Assembly (NCBI RefSeq): GCF_018736145.1
Contig: NZ_CP059997.1
Span: forward strand, 1,239,501 to 1,303,500
Direction: 5' to 3'
DNA from: Amycolatopsis sp. CA-230715
Lineage (GTDB): Bacteria; Actinomycetota; Actinomycetes; Mycobacteriales; Pseudonocardiaceae
Length of the DNA: 64,000 nucleotides
Program-made: the position numbers and the translations under genes
The notes under the pieces: generated by a model
The model's database searches: none
What the model was told of the DNA's origin: nothing
Seen by the model: only the letters and a program-made list of their open reading frames with translations
Shown: positions 51,498-61,438 of the stretch, one piece after another
Layout: each line of letters starts with the position of its first letter
Position numbering within the stretch: position 1 is the stretch's first letter

Positions 51498-52796
51498 TCA
51501 GCCCTTGTTCACCAGGAATCCGTTCACCGTCACCAGTTCGGTGCAGTTGGGCGCGGGTGCCCCGCTCGGCGGCACACCGGTCTTCGTGCAGGTCGCGCTC
51601 ACCGAAGCGGTGGCCTTCTCGTCGACGTCGATCGGCGTGACCCAGTGGTAGTCCTGGTTCCGGAAGGTCTCCAGCGCGATGGTCGCGATCGTCCGGTCGC
51701 CCAGCTTGATCGTGATCCGGCCCTCGTCGCCCTGGAAGTTCGACAGCAGCATGTCGGTGACGCGGAGCACCTTGCCGTCCGGCACGGTGTACGCGTTCGT
51801 CCCGCTCTGCCCCGGATTGGTCTGTACCTCTATGTTCGTGTCGAACTGCTGCTGCTTCGCCCCGTTCGGCGAATTGGGGTCGTCCGGGTTGTTCCCGCCG
51901 CCCTGACCGGTTCCCGGCTGCTGCCCCGGCCCGTTCTTCCCCGGCTGCTTACCGGGTCCGCCGCCGGGTCCCGGCGCGAGCCCGCCCGCTTCGGCGATCT
52001 GGTTCGTCTTGTCGTCGACGGCCTGCCGCGCCGCCGAGTTGACCGCGGGCCGGACCAGCCCGAACCACAGGGCCAGCAACGCCAGCAGGAGCCCGAGCAA
52101 CGCCAGCAGCCAGCGCGGGAACACCGGGCGCTGCGTGAAGACGCCGTCCAGCACGATCGCGGGCGGCACGTCGAGGTCCGCGGTGTCGTCCTCGCCGCGC
52201 CGGTTCACGCGCACCTGGAACGGTTTGTCCACCGGTTTGCCGAACCAGCGCAGCTTGTGCGCGCGCACCGCCAGCTCCGGTTCCGCGGTCTGGCCAGGCG
52301 GCAGGGTCAGCAGGTCGGGACGGGCGGTCAGCGCGAGTTCGTCGGTCCCGCCCACCCCGTCGACCGCCAGCGCGGCCGCGTCGTTGCCGTGGTTGTCCAG
52401 CCGGACGGCGTACTTGGCACCGCGCCTTCCCGCCTTCGCCCTCGGCACCAGCTCGGCGTCCGCGTCGAGATAGGGCGCGATCGTCACGGTTTCTTCGAGC
52501 ACCACGGTGTTCTCCGGGTGCTCCGCCGGCAGCACTCTGACCCCGACCGGCACCTCGCCGACCGGAACCTCCGGCGACCGCGGGGGCTCGATGGACAGCA
52601 CGACGTTGCCCGAAGTTCCCGGATACAGCGAAATTCGGGCAGGCTCGGCGAATGTCCACGGCGCGAGCGCGCCGAGCACCTCGAATGTGTAAGCCTCGAC
52701 GATGTCCGTGCTGTTGAACACGGTCACCGTGATGGTGCCCGTCTCCCCGGGGGTGATGACGGGTGCGCCCAACGCGAGGTGTGCTGAAGTGACCAC
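51498..52796 (-). CDS. Membrane protein with cytoplasmic Ig-like domains, eCIS locus
   Basis: 432 residues. There is no signal peptide; residues 1-215 form two Ig/NEW3-like beta domains (TPGETGTITVTVFNST, APWTFAEPARISLYPGTSG, KYAVRLDNHGNDAAAL). One membrane helix spans about 229-248. The outside part is a Gly/Pro/Asn/Gln-rich linker (about 270-315) and a C-terminal beta domain with two Cys. This puts the large Ig part in the cytoplasm, where it could catch a loaded particle at the membrane. A membrane protein is described in the Streptomyces system; homology to this one is not tested here. Confidence 0.68.
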   Translation of the reverse strand: MVTSAHLALGAPVITPGETGTITVTVFNSTDIVEAYTFEVLGALAPWTFAEPARISLYPGTSGNVVLSIEPPRSPEVPVGEVPVGVRVLPAEHPENTVVLEETVTIAPYLDADAELVPRAKAGRRGAKYAVRLDNHGNDAAALAVDGVGGTDELALTARPDLLTLPPGQTAEPELAVRAHKLRWFGKPVDKPFQVRVNRRGEDDTADLDVPPAIVLDGVFTQRPVFPRWLLALLGLLLALLALWFGLVRPAVNSAARQAVDDKTNQIAEAGGLAPGPGGGPGKQPGKNGPGQQPGTGQGGGNNPDDPNSPNGAKQQQFDTNIEVQTNPGQSGTNAYTVPDGKVLRVTDMLLSNFQGDEGRITIKLGDRTIATIALETFRNQDYHWVTPIDVDEKATASVSATCTKTGVPPSGAPAPNCTELVTVNGFLVNKG

Positions 52797-52902
52797 CGGA
52801 CCACGGTATGCACCGGCGCCGCGCGGTTCGAGGGACCGCGGGGCACCTTCGCGGGCCCTTCTGGTTCCCCGCCGACCCTCGGCGCGGTGCTCGCCCGCGC
52901 GC

Positions 52903-54648
52903 TCAGGGCAGCTCGGCGGCGAACCTCCGCACCACGTCCTGGCAACCGTAGCGGCCGGGAGCGGGCGAAGTGAGGAGCTGGAGATCGACCAGCGACTCGG
53001 CCAGTTCCTCGGCGATCTCCTCCGGCCGCAGGAGAATCCGGGCGACCGCGGACAGCGGGAGATCGGCCGCGGTGGCCGAAGCCAGCAGCCGCAGCGCCCT
53101 GGCCTGCTCCGCGCTCAGCTGCTCGAAACCCAGCCGGAACCCGGCGAACGACGCGGCGAGCCCGGGGTCCTTGTCCAAGCACGCCGCCGCCGAAGCGAGC
53201 GGGCGGCTCGGCCGCCCCGCCACGCGTTCGGCCACTTCCCGGACGGTGAGCGGCAGGTGCCCGCACGCCGCCACCACCGCGACGGCCGCTTCGGGCTCGG
53301 CCGCCACCCGTTCCCTGCCCACGATCCGGCTGAACAGGGCGAGCGATTCCGCCGGGCCGGGCACCTCGAGCCGGCAGGTCGTCGCGCCGGGCAGCGTGGA
53401 CAGCGGGACGCGCCCGGCGATCAGCACCGCGCACCCGGCGGTACCGGGCAGCAGCGGGCGGACCTGCTCGGCGTCGGAAACGTTGTCGAGCACGACGAGC
53501 ACGCGGCGCGCCGCCAAAGTGGTGCGCAGCAAAGCGGATCGCTGTTCCACCGTCGCCGGGATCTCGGCCGCGGAACGCCCGAGTGCCAGCAGGAACCGGC
53601 GCACCGCCTCGGACGGCGCGGTCTCTCGCAGATCGGCGTGCAGCTGCCCGTCCGGGAACTCGTCGCGCACGCGGTGCGCGACGTGCACGGCGAGCGCCGT
53701 CTTGCCGACACCGGCCATCCCGGAGATCGCGGTGATCGGCATCGCGGTGCCGCCGCTGGGGCTGAGCCGTTCGGCGAGCTGCGCGGCGATCCCGGCACGG
53801 CCGGTGAAATCGGGCAGTGGCGCGGGAAGCTGCGCCGGGCGCGGCCTGCGGACGACGACCTCGCGCGCCGCCGCCCGCGCCGGGAACTGCCCCGCGAGGA
53901 AGCGCCGGTGCAGCGCGACCAGCTCCGGACCCGGCTCGACACCGAGCTCCCGGAGCAGGGTCCCCCGGGTGTCGCCGTAGACAGCCAGTGCCTCGGCGAG
54001 CCTGCCGCACCGGTACAACGCGGTCATCAGCTGCCCGCGAAGTCCTTCCCGCAACGGCTGTTCCAGGCTGATCGCGCGCAGCTCGGGCAGGACCTTGGCA
54101 TGCCTGCCCAGGTCAAGGTCCAGCTGGAACCTGGTTTCCAGCAAGGCGATCCGCCGTTCCGCGAGCCGCGCGCGCTGCCGGGCGGCGTACGGGCCGGGCA
54201 CTCCCGCGAGCGGATCACCCGACCACAGCGCCAATCCGGAACCGAGCAGATCGCGTGCGGTGGCCAGATCGCCCGACCGGCGCGCACGCTCCGCCGAAGC
54301 GAACTTCGCTTCCGCGAGATCGGCGTCGAGCACGTTCCCGCTCAGCGGCAAGGAATAACCGTCGCCGACGGACAGCAGCACCTTCGAGGGCGCGCGCGAA
54401 GGCCGGTTCGGTTCGAGCGTGGCGCGCAGGCCGCCGACGTAGGTGCGCAGCGAGGTCAGCGCTCTCGCCGGGGGTCTCTCGCCCCACACCGCGTCGACCA
54501 GCTCCGACGCGGTCGCCACCCGGCCACCGCGCAGCAGCAGCGCGGCGAGCACCGCCTGCCGCTTCGGCGGTCCGATGTCCAGCGATCGATGGTGGTTCCA
54601 GCCGCGCATCGTGCCCAGCACGGCGAACCGGAGCCCGCTGGCGCCCAT
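52903..54648 (-). CDS. AfsR/SARP-family regulator, short form
   Basis: 581 residues starting MGASGLRFAVLGTMRGWNHH. OmpR-type DNA-binding domain (about 5-95), bacterial activator domain (about 100-245, LRELGVEPGPELVALHRRFL) and an NB-ARC ATPase (Walker A GMAGVGKTALAV, Walker B VLVVLDNVSD). It ends soon after the NB-ARC winged helix and lacks the TPR domain of full AfsR proteins. It lies at the head of the minus-strand eCIS genes, 106 bases before the Ig-like protein, so it is a strong candidate activator. Confidence 0.88.
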   Translation of the reverse strand: MGASGLRFAVLGTMRGWNHHRSLDIGPPKRQAVLAALLLRGGRVATASELVDAVWGERPPARALTSLRTYVGGLRATLEPNRPSRAPSKVLLSVGDGYSLPLSGNVLDADLAEAKFASAERARRSGDLATARDLLGSGLALWSGDPLAGVPGPYAARQRARLAERRIALLETRFQLDLDLGRHAKVLPELRAISLEQPLREGLRGQLMTALYRCGRLAEALAVYGDTRGTLLRELGVEPGPELVALHRRFLAGQFPARAAAREVVVRRPRPAQLPAPLPDFTGRAGIAAQLAERLSPSGGTAMPITAISGMAGVGKTALAVHVAHRVRDEFPDGQLHADLRETAPSEAVRRFLLALGRSAAEIPATVEQRSALLRTTLAARRVLVVLDNVSDAEQVRPLLPGTAGCAVLIAGRVPLSTLPGATTCRLEVPGPAESLALFSRIVGRERVAAEPEAAVAVVAACGHLPLTVREVAERVAGRPSRPLASAAACLDKDPGLAASFAGFRLGFEQLSAEQARALRLLASATAADLPLSAVARILLRPEEIAEELAESLVDLQLLTSPAPGRYGCQDVVRRFAAELP

Positions 54649-54794
54649 GCCGCCCCTCCCTGTTCGCACGGCGACCCCGCATCACCGCGCACCCACCATC
54701 ATGGCCCGGCCGCGCCCCCGCGCGTCCGTTCCCAGTCGGGTAATTCACACTCTTCGCGGACGCGCGACCGGTCCGGACTCGGCAGGCTGGTTCG
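54649..54794. promoter_or_regulatory. Divergent promoter region between two SARP regulators
   Basis: 146 bases between starts of the two divergent SARP genes. The part near 54735-54750 (GGGTAATTCACACTC) is less GC-rich and may hold promoter elements. SARP proteins bind direct repeats near -35; no clear heptamer repeats were found by eye. Confidence 0.4.
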
Positions 54795-57662
54795 ATGACG
54801 GTGGCAGACGAGCGGGTTCGCCTCGGGGTGCTCGGCCCGCTCCGGGCCTGGCGGGGCGAGTCCGAGATCGCGCTCGGTTCACCGCAGCAGCGGGCGGTGC
54901 TCGCGATGCTGGTGCTGCGCGCAGGTGCCGCGGTGTCGATCGGGGAACTCGTCGACGGACTGTGGGGCGAAGCGCCGCCGAACCACGCGGTGGCGGCGCT
55001 TCGCACCTACGTCGGGCGGCTGCGCGCCGCGTTCGGCCGCCGCCCGCCCGATCAGGTCGTCACCTCGGTCAGCGGTGGATACCAGCTCGCGGCCGGGGTC
55101 GAAACCGATCTCGGCGATTTCGAACGCGGGGTCGCCGACGCGGAGCTGGCCCGTACCGCCGGTGATCTCGGAAAAGCCAGGACCGCGCTGCGCACCGCGC
55201 TGGCGCTCTGGCGGGAGGAACCGCTTGCCGAAGTCCCTGGCCCGTACGTGCGGAGGCAGCGCGAACGGTTGACCGAACAGCGGTTCGCCGCGCTGGAAAC
55301 CCGGCTGGAGATCGATCTGGCGCTCGGCGAGCACGCCGAGGCCGCCGCGGAACTGAACGATCTGGTGCACCGGCACCCGTTGCGCGAGCGCTGGCACGGC
55401 CTGCTCATGCGGGCCCTGCACGGTGGTGGCAGGCCGGCGGAAGCGCTCGGTGTCTACGCCGACCTCCGGCGGCTGCTCGACCGCGAACTGGGCTGCGAAC
55501 CCGGCGAAGAACTGCGGGCCCTGCACGCACGGCTGCGCGCCGAAGCCGATTCGGGCAGGGCGCCCGATCCGGCGAGAATCGCCGTACCGGCGCAACTTCC
55601 CGCCACCATCACGGATTTCACCGGACGCGGCGACCAAGCCGAACAGGTGCGCGCGGCGCTCACCAGCGGGCCGCCCACCCCGCTGGCCGCGGTGACCGGG
55701 ACCGGCGGGGTCGGCAAGACCGCGCTGGCGGTCTCCGTGGCGCACTCCGTGCGGGACCACTTCCCGGACGGGCAGCTCTACGCCGATCTCGGCGGTACCG
55801 ACGCCGAGCCCACCGCACCGGACCGGGTGCTCGCCAGGTTCCTGTACGCGCTCGGCGTACCCCGCGAGGACGTCCCCTCGGGTGCCGCCGAGCGGGCCGC
55901 CCTGTTCCAGGCCATTGTGGCCACTCGAAAAGTGCTGGTACTGCTGGACAACGCGCGCGACGTCGAGCAGGTCGAACCCCTGCTGCCCGGTGGCGACGGC
56001 TGCGGGGCGCTGGTCACCAGCCGGGCGAAGCTCGGCTGGCTGCCGTGCCGGGCGGTACACCTGGACGTGCTGCCGCCCGCCGAAGCGCTGGCGCTGCTGT
56101 CCCGGCTGGTCGGCGAACGGCGCGTCGACGCCGAGCGAACGGCCGCGCTGGAGGTGGTGTCCGCCTGCAGCTTCCTCCCGCTGGCCATCCGGGTCGCGGG
56201 CGCCAGGCTGGCGAACCGGCCGTCGTGGACGATCGCCTCGCTGGCCGAACGGCTGGCAGGCGAACGGGTGCGGCTGCGCGAGCTGCGGATGGCCGATGTC
56301 GCCGTGGAAGCGACCTTCGACCTCGGCTACGCCCAGCTCGCCCCGCCGCAGCGCAGGGCGTTCCGGCTGCTCGCGACCATCGACGGGGTGGACTTCACCG
56401 TGCCGCCCGCCACCGCGATCCTCGATCTGTCCGAAGAGGACACACTGGCGCTCATCCAGTCCCTTGTGGACGCCAGCCTGCTCGAAGAACCGTCGCCGGG
56501 CTGCTTCCGCTTCCACGACCTGGTGAAGCTCTACGCCCGCCAGCGCAGCGAAGCGGAGGACGGGGCAGGCGAGCGAGCCGCCGCGCTGGCACGGCTGCTC
56601 GACTACGCGCTGGCGACCGCGCGCAACGCCTACCGCGGCGTCGAACCGGAGAGCGTGCTCGCCGATCGCCTGTCCGCGACCACGTCCACCGGCACCTCCT
56701 TCGGCAGCCCAAGGGACGCGCAGGACTGGGTGGCGAACCGCCGCCCGGTACTGCTCGCGACCACCCGCCGCGTCGCCGAGAACCCCGCGTGTTCGCTGCG
56801 CCCCGCGGCGGATCTGCTGCTCGTCGCCGGGCTGCTCGTGGACGGCGGTACCGCGGGCGCGGATCTCGAGCAGACCGGCCGGGTGGTCGCGCGGGTCGCG
56901 GCCGAGCGCGCGGACCCGGCCAGCGGCGCGCAGGCGCACATGGTGCTCGGCAAGGTGGCGCTGGAGAACGGGCGCCTCGACCAAGCGGAGGACGAACGCC
57001 TGCTCGCGCTCCGGCTGAGCAGGCGGGCGGGCGATCACCTCCTGATCGCCACCTGCACGCTGGCTTCCGGGGTCGTCGCGGTCGAAGCCGGTCACTACGC
57101 CGAAGCGGCCGAGGATCTCGACGAGGCGGTGACCTCCTACCAGGCGATCGACGACCGGCCGGGCAAGCTGTTCGCGCTCGCCTACCTCGCCCGCGCCCAG
57201 CTCGGCCTCGGCAACTCCGAAAAGGGGCTCACCATGGCCGAGCACGCGGTCCGGGTCAGCCAGACCGTCGGCCCGTGCGGGATCGCCGCGCGGGCGGCCC
57301 TGCACCAGCTCGGCACCGTGCTCGCCGCACTGGGCAAACTGCACGAGGCGATCGAGGTGTGCACGGAATCCGCGCACCTGGAACGGAAGTCCGGCAACAC
57401 CCTTCGCGAGGCGAGCATGTCGATCCTGCTGGCCGAGCTGTACCTCCGGGCGGGCAGGCCCGCCGAAGCGATGCGCCACGCGGAACTGGGCCACGTCACG
57501 AGCCGCCGGATCGGGCACGCGCAGTTCAGCGGCCTCGCGCTGGAGGTGCTCGCACAGGCCCTCGACGCCCTCGGCAAAAACGACCGCGCCCGCGCCTGCC
57601 GCCGGGAAGCGGTGGAGATCCTCGACGGCACGAACCCCGACCGGTTCCGGGATTCCTTGTGA
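54795..57662 (+). CDS. AfsR/SARP-family regulator with NB-ARC and TPR domains
   Basis: 955 residues. DNA-binding domain (VRLGVLGPLRAWRGESEIAL), activator domain (LDRELGCEPGEELRALHARL), NB-ARC (Walker A GTGGVGKTALAVSV; VLVLLDNARD), then a long TPR region with repeated AEDLDEAVTSYQAIDDRPGK-like helices. The domain pairs are clearly related to the neighbouring short SARP, so the two probably arose by duplication. It is convergent with the acyltransferase gene four bases away. Target unknown; the eCIS locus is one candidate. Confidence 0.92.
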   Translation: MTVADERVRLGVLGPLRAWRGESEIALGSPQQRAVLAMLVLRAGAAVSIGELVDGLWGEAPPNHAVAALRTYVGRLRAAFGRRPPDQVVTSVSGGYQLAAGVETDLGDFERGVADAELARTAGDLGKARTALRTALALWREEPLAEVPGPYVRRQRERLTEQRFAALETRLEIDLALGEHAEAAAELNDLVHRHPLRERWHGLLMRALHGGGRPAEALGVYADLRRLLDRELGCEPGEELRALHARLRAEADSGRAPDPARIAVPAQLPATITDFTGRGDQAEQVRAALTSGPPTPLAAVTGTGGVGKTALAVSVAHSVRDHFPDGQLYADLGGTDAEPTAPDRVLARFLYALGVPREDVPSGAAERAALFQAIVATRKVLVLLDNARDVEQVEPLLPGGDGCGALVTSRAKLGWLPCRAVHLDVLPPAEALALLSRLVGERRVDAERTAALEVVSACSFLPLAIRVAGARLANRPSWTIASLAERLAGERVRLRELRMADVAVEATFDLGYAQLAPPQRRAFRLLATIDGVDFTVPPATAILDLSEEDTLALIQSLVDASLLEEPSPGCFRFHDLVKLYARQRSEAEDGAGERAAALARLLDYALATARNAYRGVEPESVLADRLSATTSTGTSFGSPRDAQDWVANRRPVLLATTRRVAENPACSLRPAADLLLVAGLLVDGGTAGADLEQTGRVVARVAAERADPASGAQAHMVLGKVALENGRLDQAEDERLLALRLSRRAGDHLLIATCTLASGVVAVEAGHYAEAAEDLDEAVTSYQAIDDRPGKLFALAYLARAQLGLGNSEKGLTMAEHAVRVSQTVGPCGIAARAALHQLGTVLAALGKLHEAIEVCTESAHLERKSGNTLREASMSILLAELYLRAGRPAEAMRHAELGHVTSRRIGHAQFSGLALEVLAQALDALGKNDRARACRREAVEILDGTNPDRFRDSL

Positions 57663-57666
57663 CACC

Positions 57667-58839
57667 TCAGTTCGCGGGCGGTGGAAGGGGCTCGTAGTAG
57701 TTCCGCGGGCGCCCGTCGCGGTCGAAGGCGGCGCCGATCTTCTCGCCGGTCCGCTCGATCGCGTGGTAGCTCAGGAATCCGGCGGGGACGGCCACGAGCA
57801 GCAACAGCGACGACGTCACCGGGAACGCCCACGGCGTGCCGGGGTGCGGCAGCAGCCCGGCCGAATCGAGCACGCGCAGCAGCGGTTCGTGCCAGAGGTA
57901 GATGCTGTAGCTGACCAGGCTGATCGCCACCAGCGGCCGCCAGCGCAGCCACCGCGGCCCCGCGGCGCGGCTGAGCGCGGTCGCCCCGATGAGCAGGGTG
58001 AGGCCGACCGCGAACGCCGAATGCGCGAACGCGTCCGGCATGCCCTGGTACCGGCACCAGATGCCCGCGCCGACGACCCCGATGCCGAGCGCGCCGACCG
58101 CGGTGCGCGCCGAGCGGTTCGGCCAGCGCACCCCGGCGGCCGCCGCCACCGCGAGCAGCAGGCCGATGGCGAAGACGTCCAGTTTCGCGGGCGGGTTGAA
58201 CCAGATCGACCACGCGTCGGCGGGATAGCGGCGGACGAAGACGGCCCACAGCTTGTAGCCGAGGCTGATCGCGATCAGCGCGCCGATCCCGCCGGTGAGG
58301 ATCCACAACCGCGCCCCGCGGCCGGGCACGCGGCGGCACACCGACTGGGCGAGCGCGCCGAGCAGCGCCAGCAGCAGGTAGAAGTGCACCTCGATGCCCA
58401 GTGTCCAAGCGGGACCGTCGGTGTAGAAGATCTTCGCGTCGCTCCAGACGTGGGTCATCGTGAGGTGCAGCAGCAGATCGCGCCAGTCCCCCGGCAGCAC
58501 CGGGTTGCTGATCGCCCACACGGTCAGCACGACGAGGACGTACAACGGGAATACGCGCACCGCGCGCCGGATGAGGAAGGCGCGGGCGCGTTTCGGGCTG
58601 CCGACGCCGAGCGCCGCGCGGGCGTAGGGCAGGCCGAGCAGGAACCCGGAAAGCACGAAGAACAGGTCGACGAGCAGGTCGGTGTTCATCAGCACCTCGT
58701 GCCATACCGTGCCCTGCAGCGGCCACCTCGACTCGGGCCCGTACCGGTTGTGCTGGTAGCCGTGGAAGAACACGATCACGAGCGCGGCGACGGCGCGGTA
58801 CCCCTCGATCTCGAACTTGCCGCCCTGCCCGGTGTTCAT
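57667..58839 (-). CDS. Acyltransferase 3 family membrane protein
   Basis: 390 residues with about ten membrane segments. EIEGYRAVAALVIVFFHG holds the family's Arg and His (R-x10-H), and DLLVDLFFVLSGFLLG follows. Acyltransferase-3 proteins acylate sugars or exported glycans. Its ATG overlaps the stop of the glycosyltransferase gene (ATGA), so it probably modifies the polymer made by that enzyme. Confidence 0.88.
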   Translation of the reverse strand: MNTGQGGKFEIEGYRAVAALVIVFFHGYQHNRYGPESRWPLQGTVWHEVLMNTDLLVDLFFVLSGFLLGLPYARAALGVGSPKRARAFLIRRAVRVFPLYVLVVLTVWAISNPVLPGDWRDLLLHLTMTHVWSDAKIFYTDGPAWTLGIEVHFYLLLALLGALAQSVCRRVPGRGARLWILTGGIGALIAISLGYKLWAVFVRRYPADAWSIWFNPPAKLDVFAIGLLLAVAAAAGVRWPNRSARTAVGALGIGVVGAGIWCRYQGMPDAFAHSAFAVGLTLLIGATALSRAAGPRWLRWRPLVAISLVSYSIYLWHEPLLRVLDSAGLLPHPGTPWAFPVTSSLLLLVAVPAGFLSYHAIERTGEKIGAAFDRDGRPRNYYEPLPPPAN

Positions 58840-60770
58840 CCGGTCTCCAGCCGGACCTCGGCCGCCGGTGCGGCGCGCGGGGTGACCACCCACTGCCGTT
58901 CCCCGCTGAGCTCCTTGAGCTGCGCGGTCCGGCTGATCAGGTTCTTCATTTCGGTGTAGAAAAGGATCGAAAAGAACAAGTAGGCGAGGAACCACACCCG
59001 GTTCCTCCGGATTTCCGGGGCGGCGAGCCGCCAGGTGAACAACACCGTCGCCGGTCCGGCCGAAATCGTGTACAGCGAGGTCAGCAGAAACGTCGGAATC
59101 GTCCAGTCGAGTTCGCCGATCCCGCCCGCGCGCCAGATCAGGAACGCCATCACCGGAAAGATGAGCAGCGAAAGCCAGGGGTAGACCTCCCGCCAGCCGA
59201 GCAGGAAGGCCGCGCCGAGCTTCTGGCGGTGGCTCAGCCCCGGCGAGCGCAGTGCCGAGCCGAGGTGGCGGCGGGAGACCTGGAACCAGCCCTGCGCCCA
59301 CCGCATTCTCTGGTGCCACAACGCTTTCAGCGTGGTCGGGGCGAGCTCGCGGCTGAGCAGGCCGGGGTCGTAGACGAGTTCGCGGCCGCTGAGCAGCGTG
59401 CGGAACGTGGAGTCGATGTCCTCGGTCAGCATGTGGCCCTGCATCCGGGTTTCCCGCAGCACCCTGGTGCGCCAGAACCCGTTGGAGCCGCCGAAGAGTC
59501 CGAAGTGGTGCAACGCGGCCCTGCCGGTGTGGCTGACCGCGTAGATCGACTCGAACTCGACGGCGACCATGCGGGCGACCGCGCCGGTGCCGCCGTTGCG
59601 GATCACGCAGTGGCCCTGCACGACGTCCGCGCCGTCGGCGAGCCAGCGCCACGCGCGGCGGAACGCGTCCGGGGCCGGGTGGTGGTCGGCGTCGAAGATG
59701 GCGGTGAACTCCCCCGTGACGACCTGCAGCGCGGCGTTGACGTTCTGCGCCTTCGACGTGGAGTTGTCGACCTTGAGCAGGACGAGCCGCGGATCGGCCG
59801 CCGCCATCGCCGCCAGCTCCCGTTCGACCGGCAGCGGCCCGGGTGTGTTGTAGGCCAGCACGATCTGCAGCGGGCCGGGGTAGTCCTGGCGCAGGAACGA
59901 CCGCAGCGTGTCCGCGATCGTGGCGGCTTCGTTGGGCAGGTACGCGGCGATCACCGCGGACGCGGGCGGGTGCGGGCCGCCGGGGTCCTCGGGCAGCGGC
60001 GGCGGGGACAGCGCTCGCAGCCCCTCCGCCCAGATGAACGCCGAGGTGATCAGCAACGCGACGAGCACGGTGAGGTACACCGGCGCGCCGATGTCGAACC
60101 CCGCCGAATAGAGCGCCACCAGCAGCAGGAACGGCAGCACGACACCGAGCGCCACGGTCGAGAGCGCCTGAAGCCAGGTCCGCGCGCCGCGGGAGAGTCT
60201 CCGCGGCGGCGGTTCGCCGTCGGACTGCTGCCAGCGGCGCGGCAGCAGGTCGAGGTGCCCGCGCGCGATCTCGCAGGCCACCGTGGCCCGGTCCGCCAGT
60301 TCCAGTGCCGCGAAGGGATGCCCCGCGCTCGCCCACCCGCAGATCGGCGTGACGTGCAGATGGTCCCCCGCGAACGGGAAATCCGCCCGGTTCACCCGCT
60401 GGATCATCTCGACGAGCCGCTTGCGCGCCCGCGCTCCGGTGGTGCCGCGCAACAACACCAGGATGCCGCCGTCCCCGTCGGTGCCGACCAGTTCGTGGCC
60501 CGCGAGCAGGTCACCGATCAGCGCCGCCGCCTCGCACACCACGCGCTCGAGCCCGGCGCGGCCGAACCGGTCGCGGAGCTGGACGGCCTCGGCGAGCCGG
60601 AAGACCGCCACGATCGGCTCCCGGCGCGACCGCTCGCGCCCGCGAACCAGCTCTTCCGCCGCGCGCGCCCATTCGGCGCGTGGCTGCGGCACGCGCCGGG
60701 CCGCGAGCGGGGTCACCTTGATACGGTCGCCACGCGCCTCACCGCGCACAACGGATAACTGCGAGCCCAT
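58836..60770 (-). CDS. Processive GT2 glycosyltransferase with N-terminal degenerate GGDEF domain
   Basis: 644 residues starting MGSQLSVVRGEARGDRIK after GGAAGAA. Residues 50-175 fold-match a diguanylate-cyclase GGDEF domain, but the GGDEF signature reads TDGDG, so catalysis is unlikely; it may bind GTP or a nucleotide second messenger. Two membrane segments (about 205-250) precede a BcsA/hyaluronan-type GT2 domain: DADHHP, TEDIDST and QRMRW are the D,DxD and Q(Q/R)xRW motifs. Three to four membrane segments follow. No PilZ domain is present. With the coupled acyltransferase it should make and decorate an exopolysaccharide. Confidence 0.83.
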   Translation of the reverse strand: MGSQLSVVRGEARGDRIKVTPLAARRVPQPRAEWARAAEELVRGRERSRREPIVAVFRLAEAVQLRDRFGRAGLERVVCEAAALIGDLLAGHELVGTDGDGGILVLLRGTTGARARKRLVEMIQRVNRADFPFAGDHLHVTPICGWASAGHPFAALELADRATVACEIARGHLDLLPRRWQQSDGEPPPRRLSRGARTWLQALSTVALGVVLPFLLLVALYSAGFDIGAPVYLTVLVALLITSAFIWAEGLRALSPPPLPEDPGGPHPPASAVIAAYLPNEAATIADTLRSFLRQDYPGPLQIVLAYNTPGPLPVERELAAMAAADPRLVLLKVDNSTSKAQNVNAALQVVTGEFTAIFDADHHPAPDAFRRAWRWLADGADVVQGHCVIRNGGTGAVARMVAVEFESIYAVSHTGRAALHHFGLFGGSNGFWRTRVLRETRMQGHMLTEDIDSTFRTLLSGRELVYDPGLLSRELAPTTLKALWHQRMRWAQGWFQVSRRHLGSALRSPGLSHRQKLGAAFLLGWREVYPWLSLLIFPVMAFLIWRAGGIGELDWTIPTFLLTSLYTISAGPATVLFTWRLAAPEIRRNRVWFLAYLFFSILFYTEMKNLISRTAQLKELSGERQWVVTPRAAPAAEVRLETG

Positions 60771-61438
60771 ATTTCTTCCATGGTCGTCCGACTGGTGAAC
60801 GAGGAACAAAAATGCGGGCTTCCGGTGCGCCGCAGCCAGCGCAGCGATGGTTACCCGACTCCTCGTTAAAGTCAAACGATGCACCACGGATATCTCGTGT
60901 TTTAGCAACATCAGGCGAGTGCGCCGCCGAACTGCCGCATCCTGGTGACACCCCCACCCTCTTTTCCGGAAACCCGATTTCAGCCGGTAGCGCCACCATC
61001 GCGCCATGTCACATTTCGCGCGAAAGCACGAGAACAGGAATCGGTAATTGTCATCCGGGAACGAATGCGCGGACGGTGACCGTCAGGCGTCGCGGCCGCG
61101 GATCGCGATGACTCCGGCACCGACCGTGGCTCGGTGATCTGTGGCTGCCCCGCGGTGGCACAGGATGGTCGCCGCAGGGGCCGCCAGATGCCGCTGAGCA
61201 CGCGTTGCTTACCCAGCCCCGTTATGCCGCGACCGGTCCCGGCGTGCACCGCCACCGTGGCGCCATGCCACGGACGGATATGGTCACCACCCGTCCCGAG
61301 GCCACACAATTGCTGGAACTGGGCCAGGTTTGCGCTTGTACCCGCTGCGATCCTGTTCGGCACGGGTGTTCCCAACGATGCCACGGCAGCGTTCTCGTAT
61401 CCTGCGCGCCGTGGCCGGGCAAAAGGGATGAGAACTGC
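60771..61438. other. Intergenic region, no gene seen
   Basis: About 670 bases upstream of the glycosyltransferase. The stretch 60830-61060 is relatively A/T-rich and probably holds its promoter. Open frames on both strands here lack recognisable families and have poor codon bias; nothing else is supported. Confidence 0.5.

Noticed and set aside
52903..54648. Short SARP regarded as a truncated pseudogene
   Set aside because: The frame is intact with complete DNA-binding, activator and NB-ARC domains; SARPs without TPR occur naturally.
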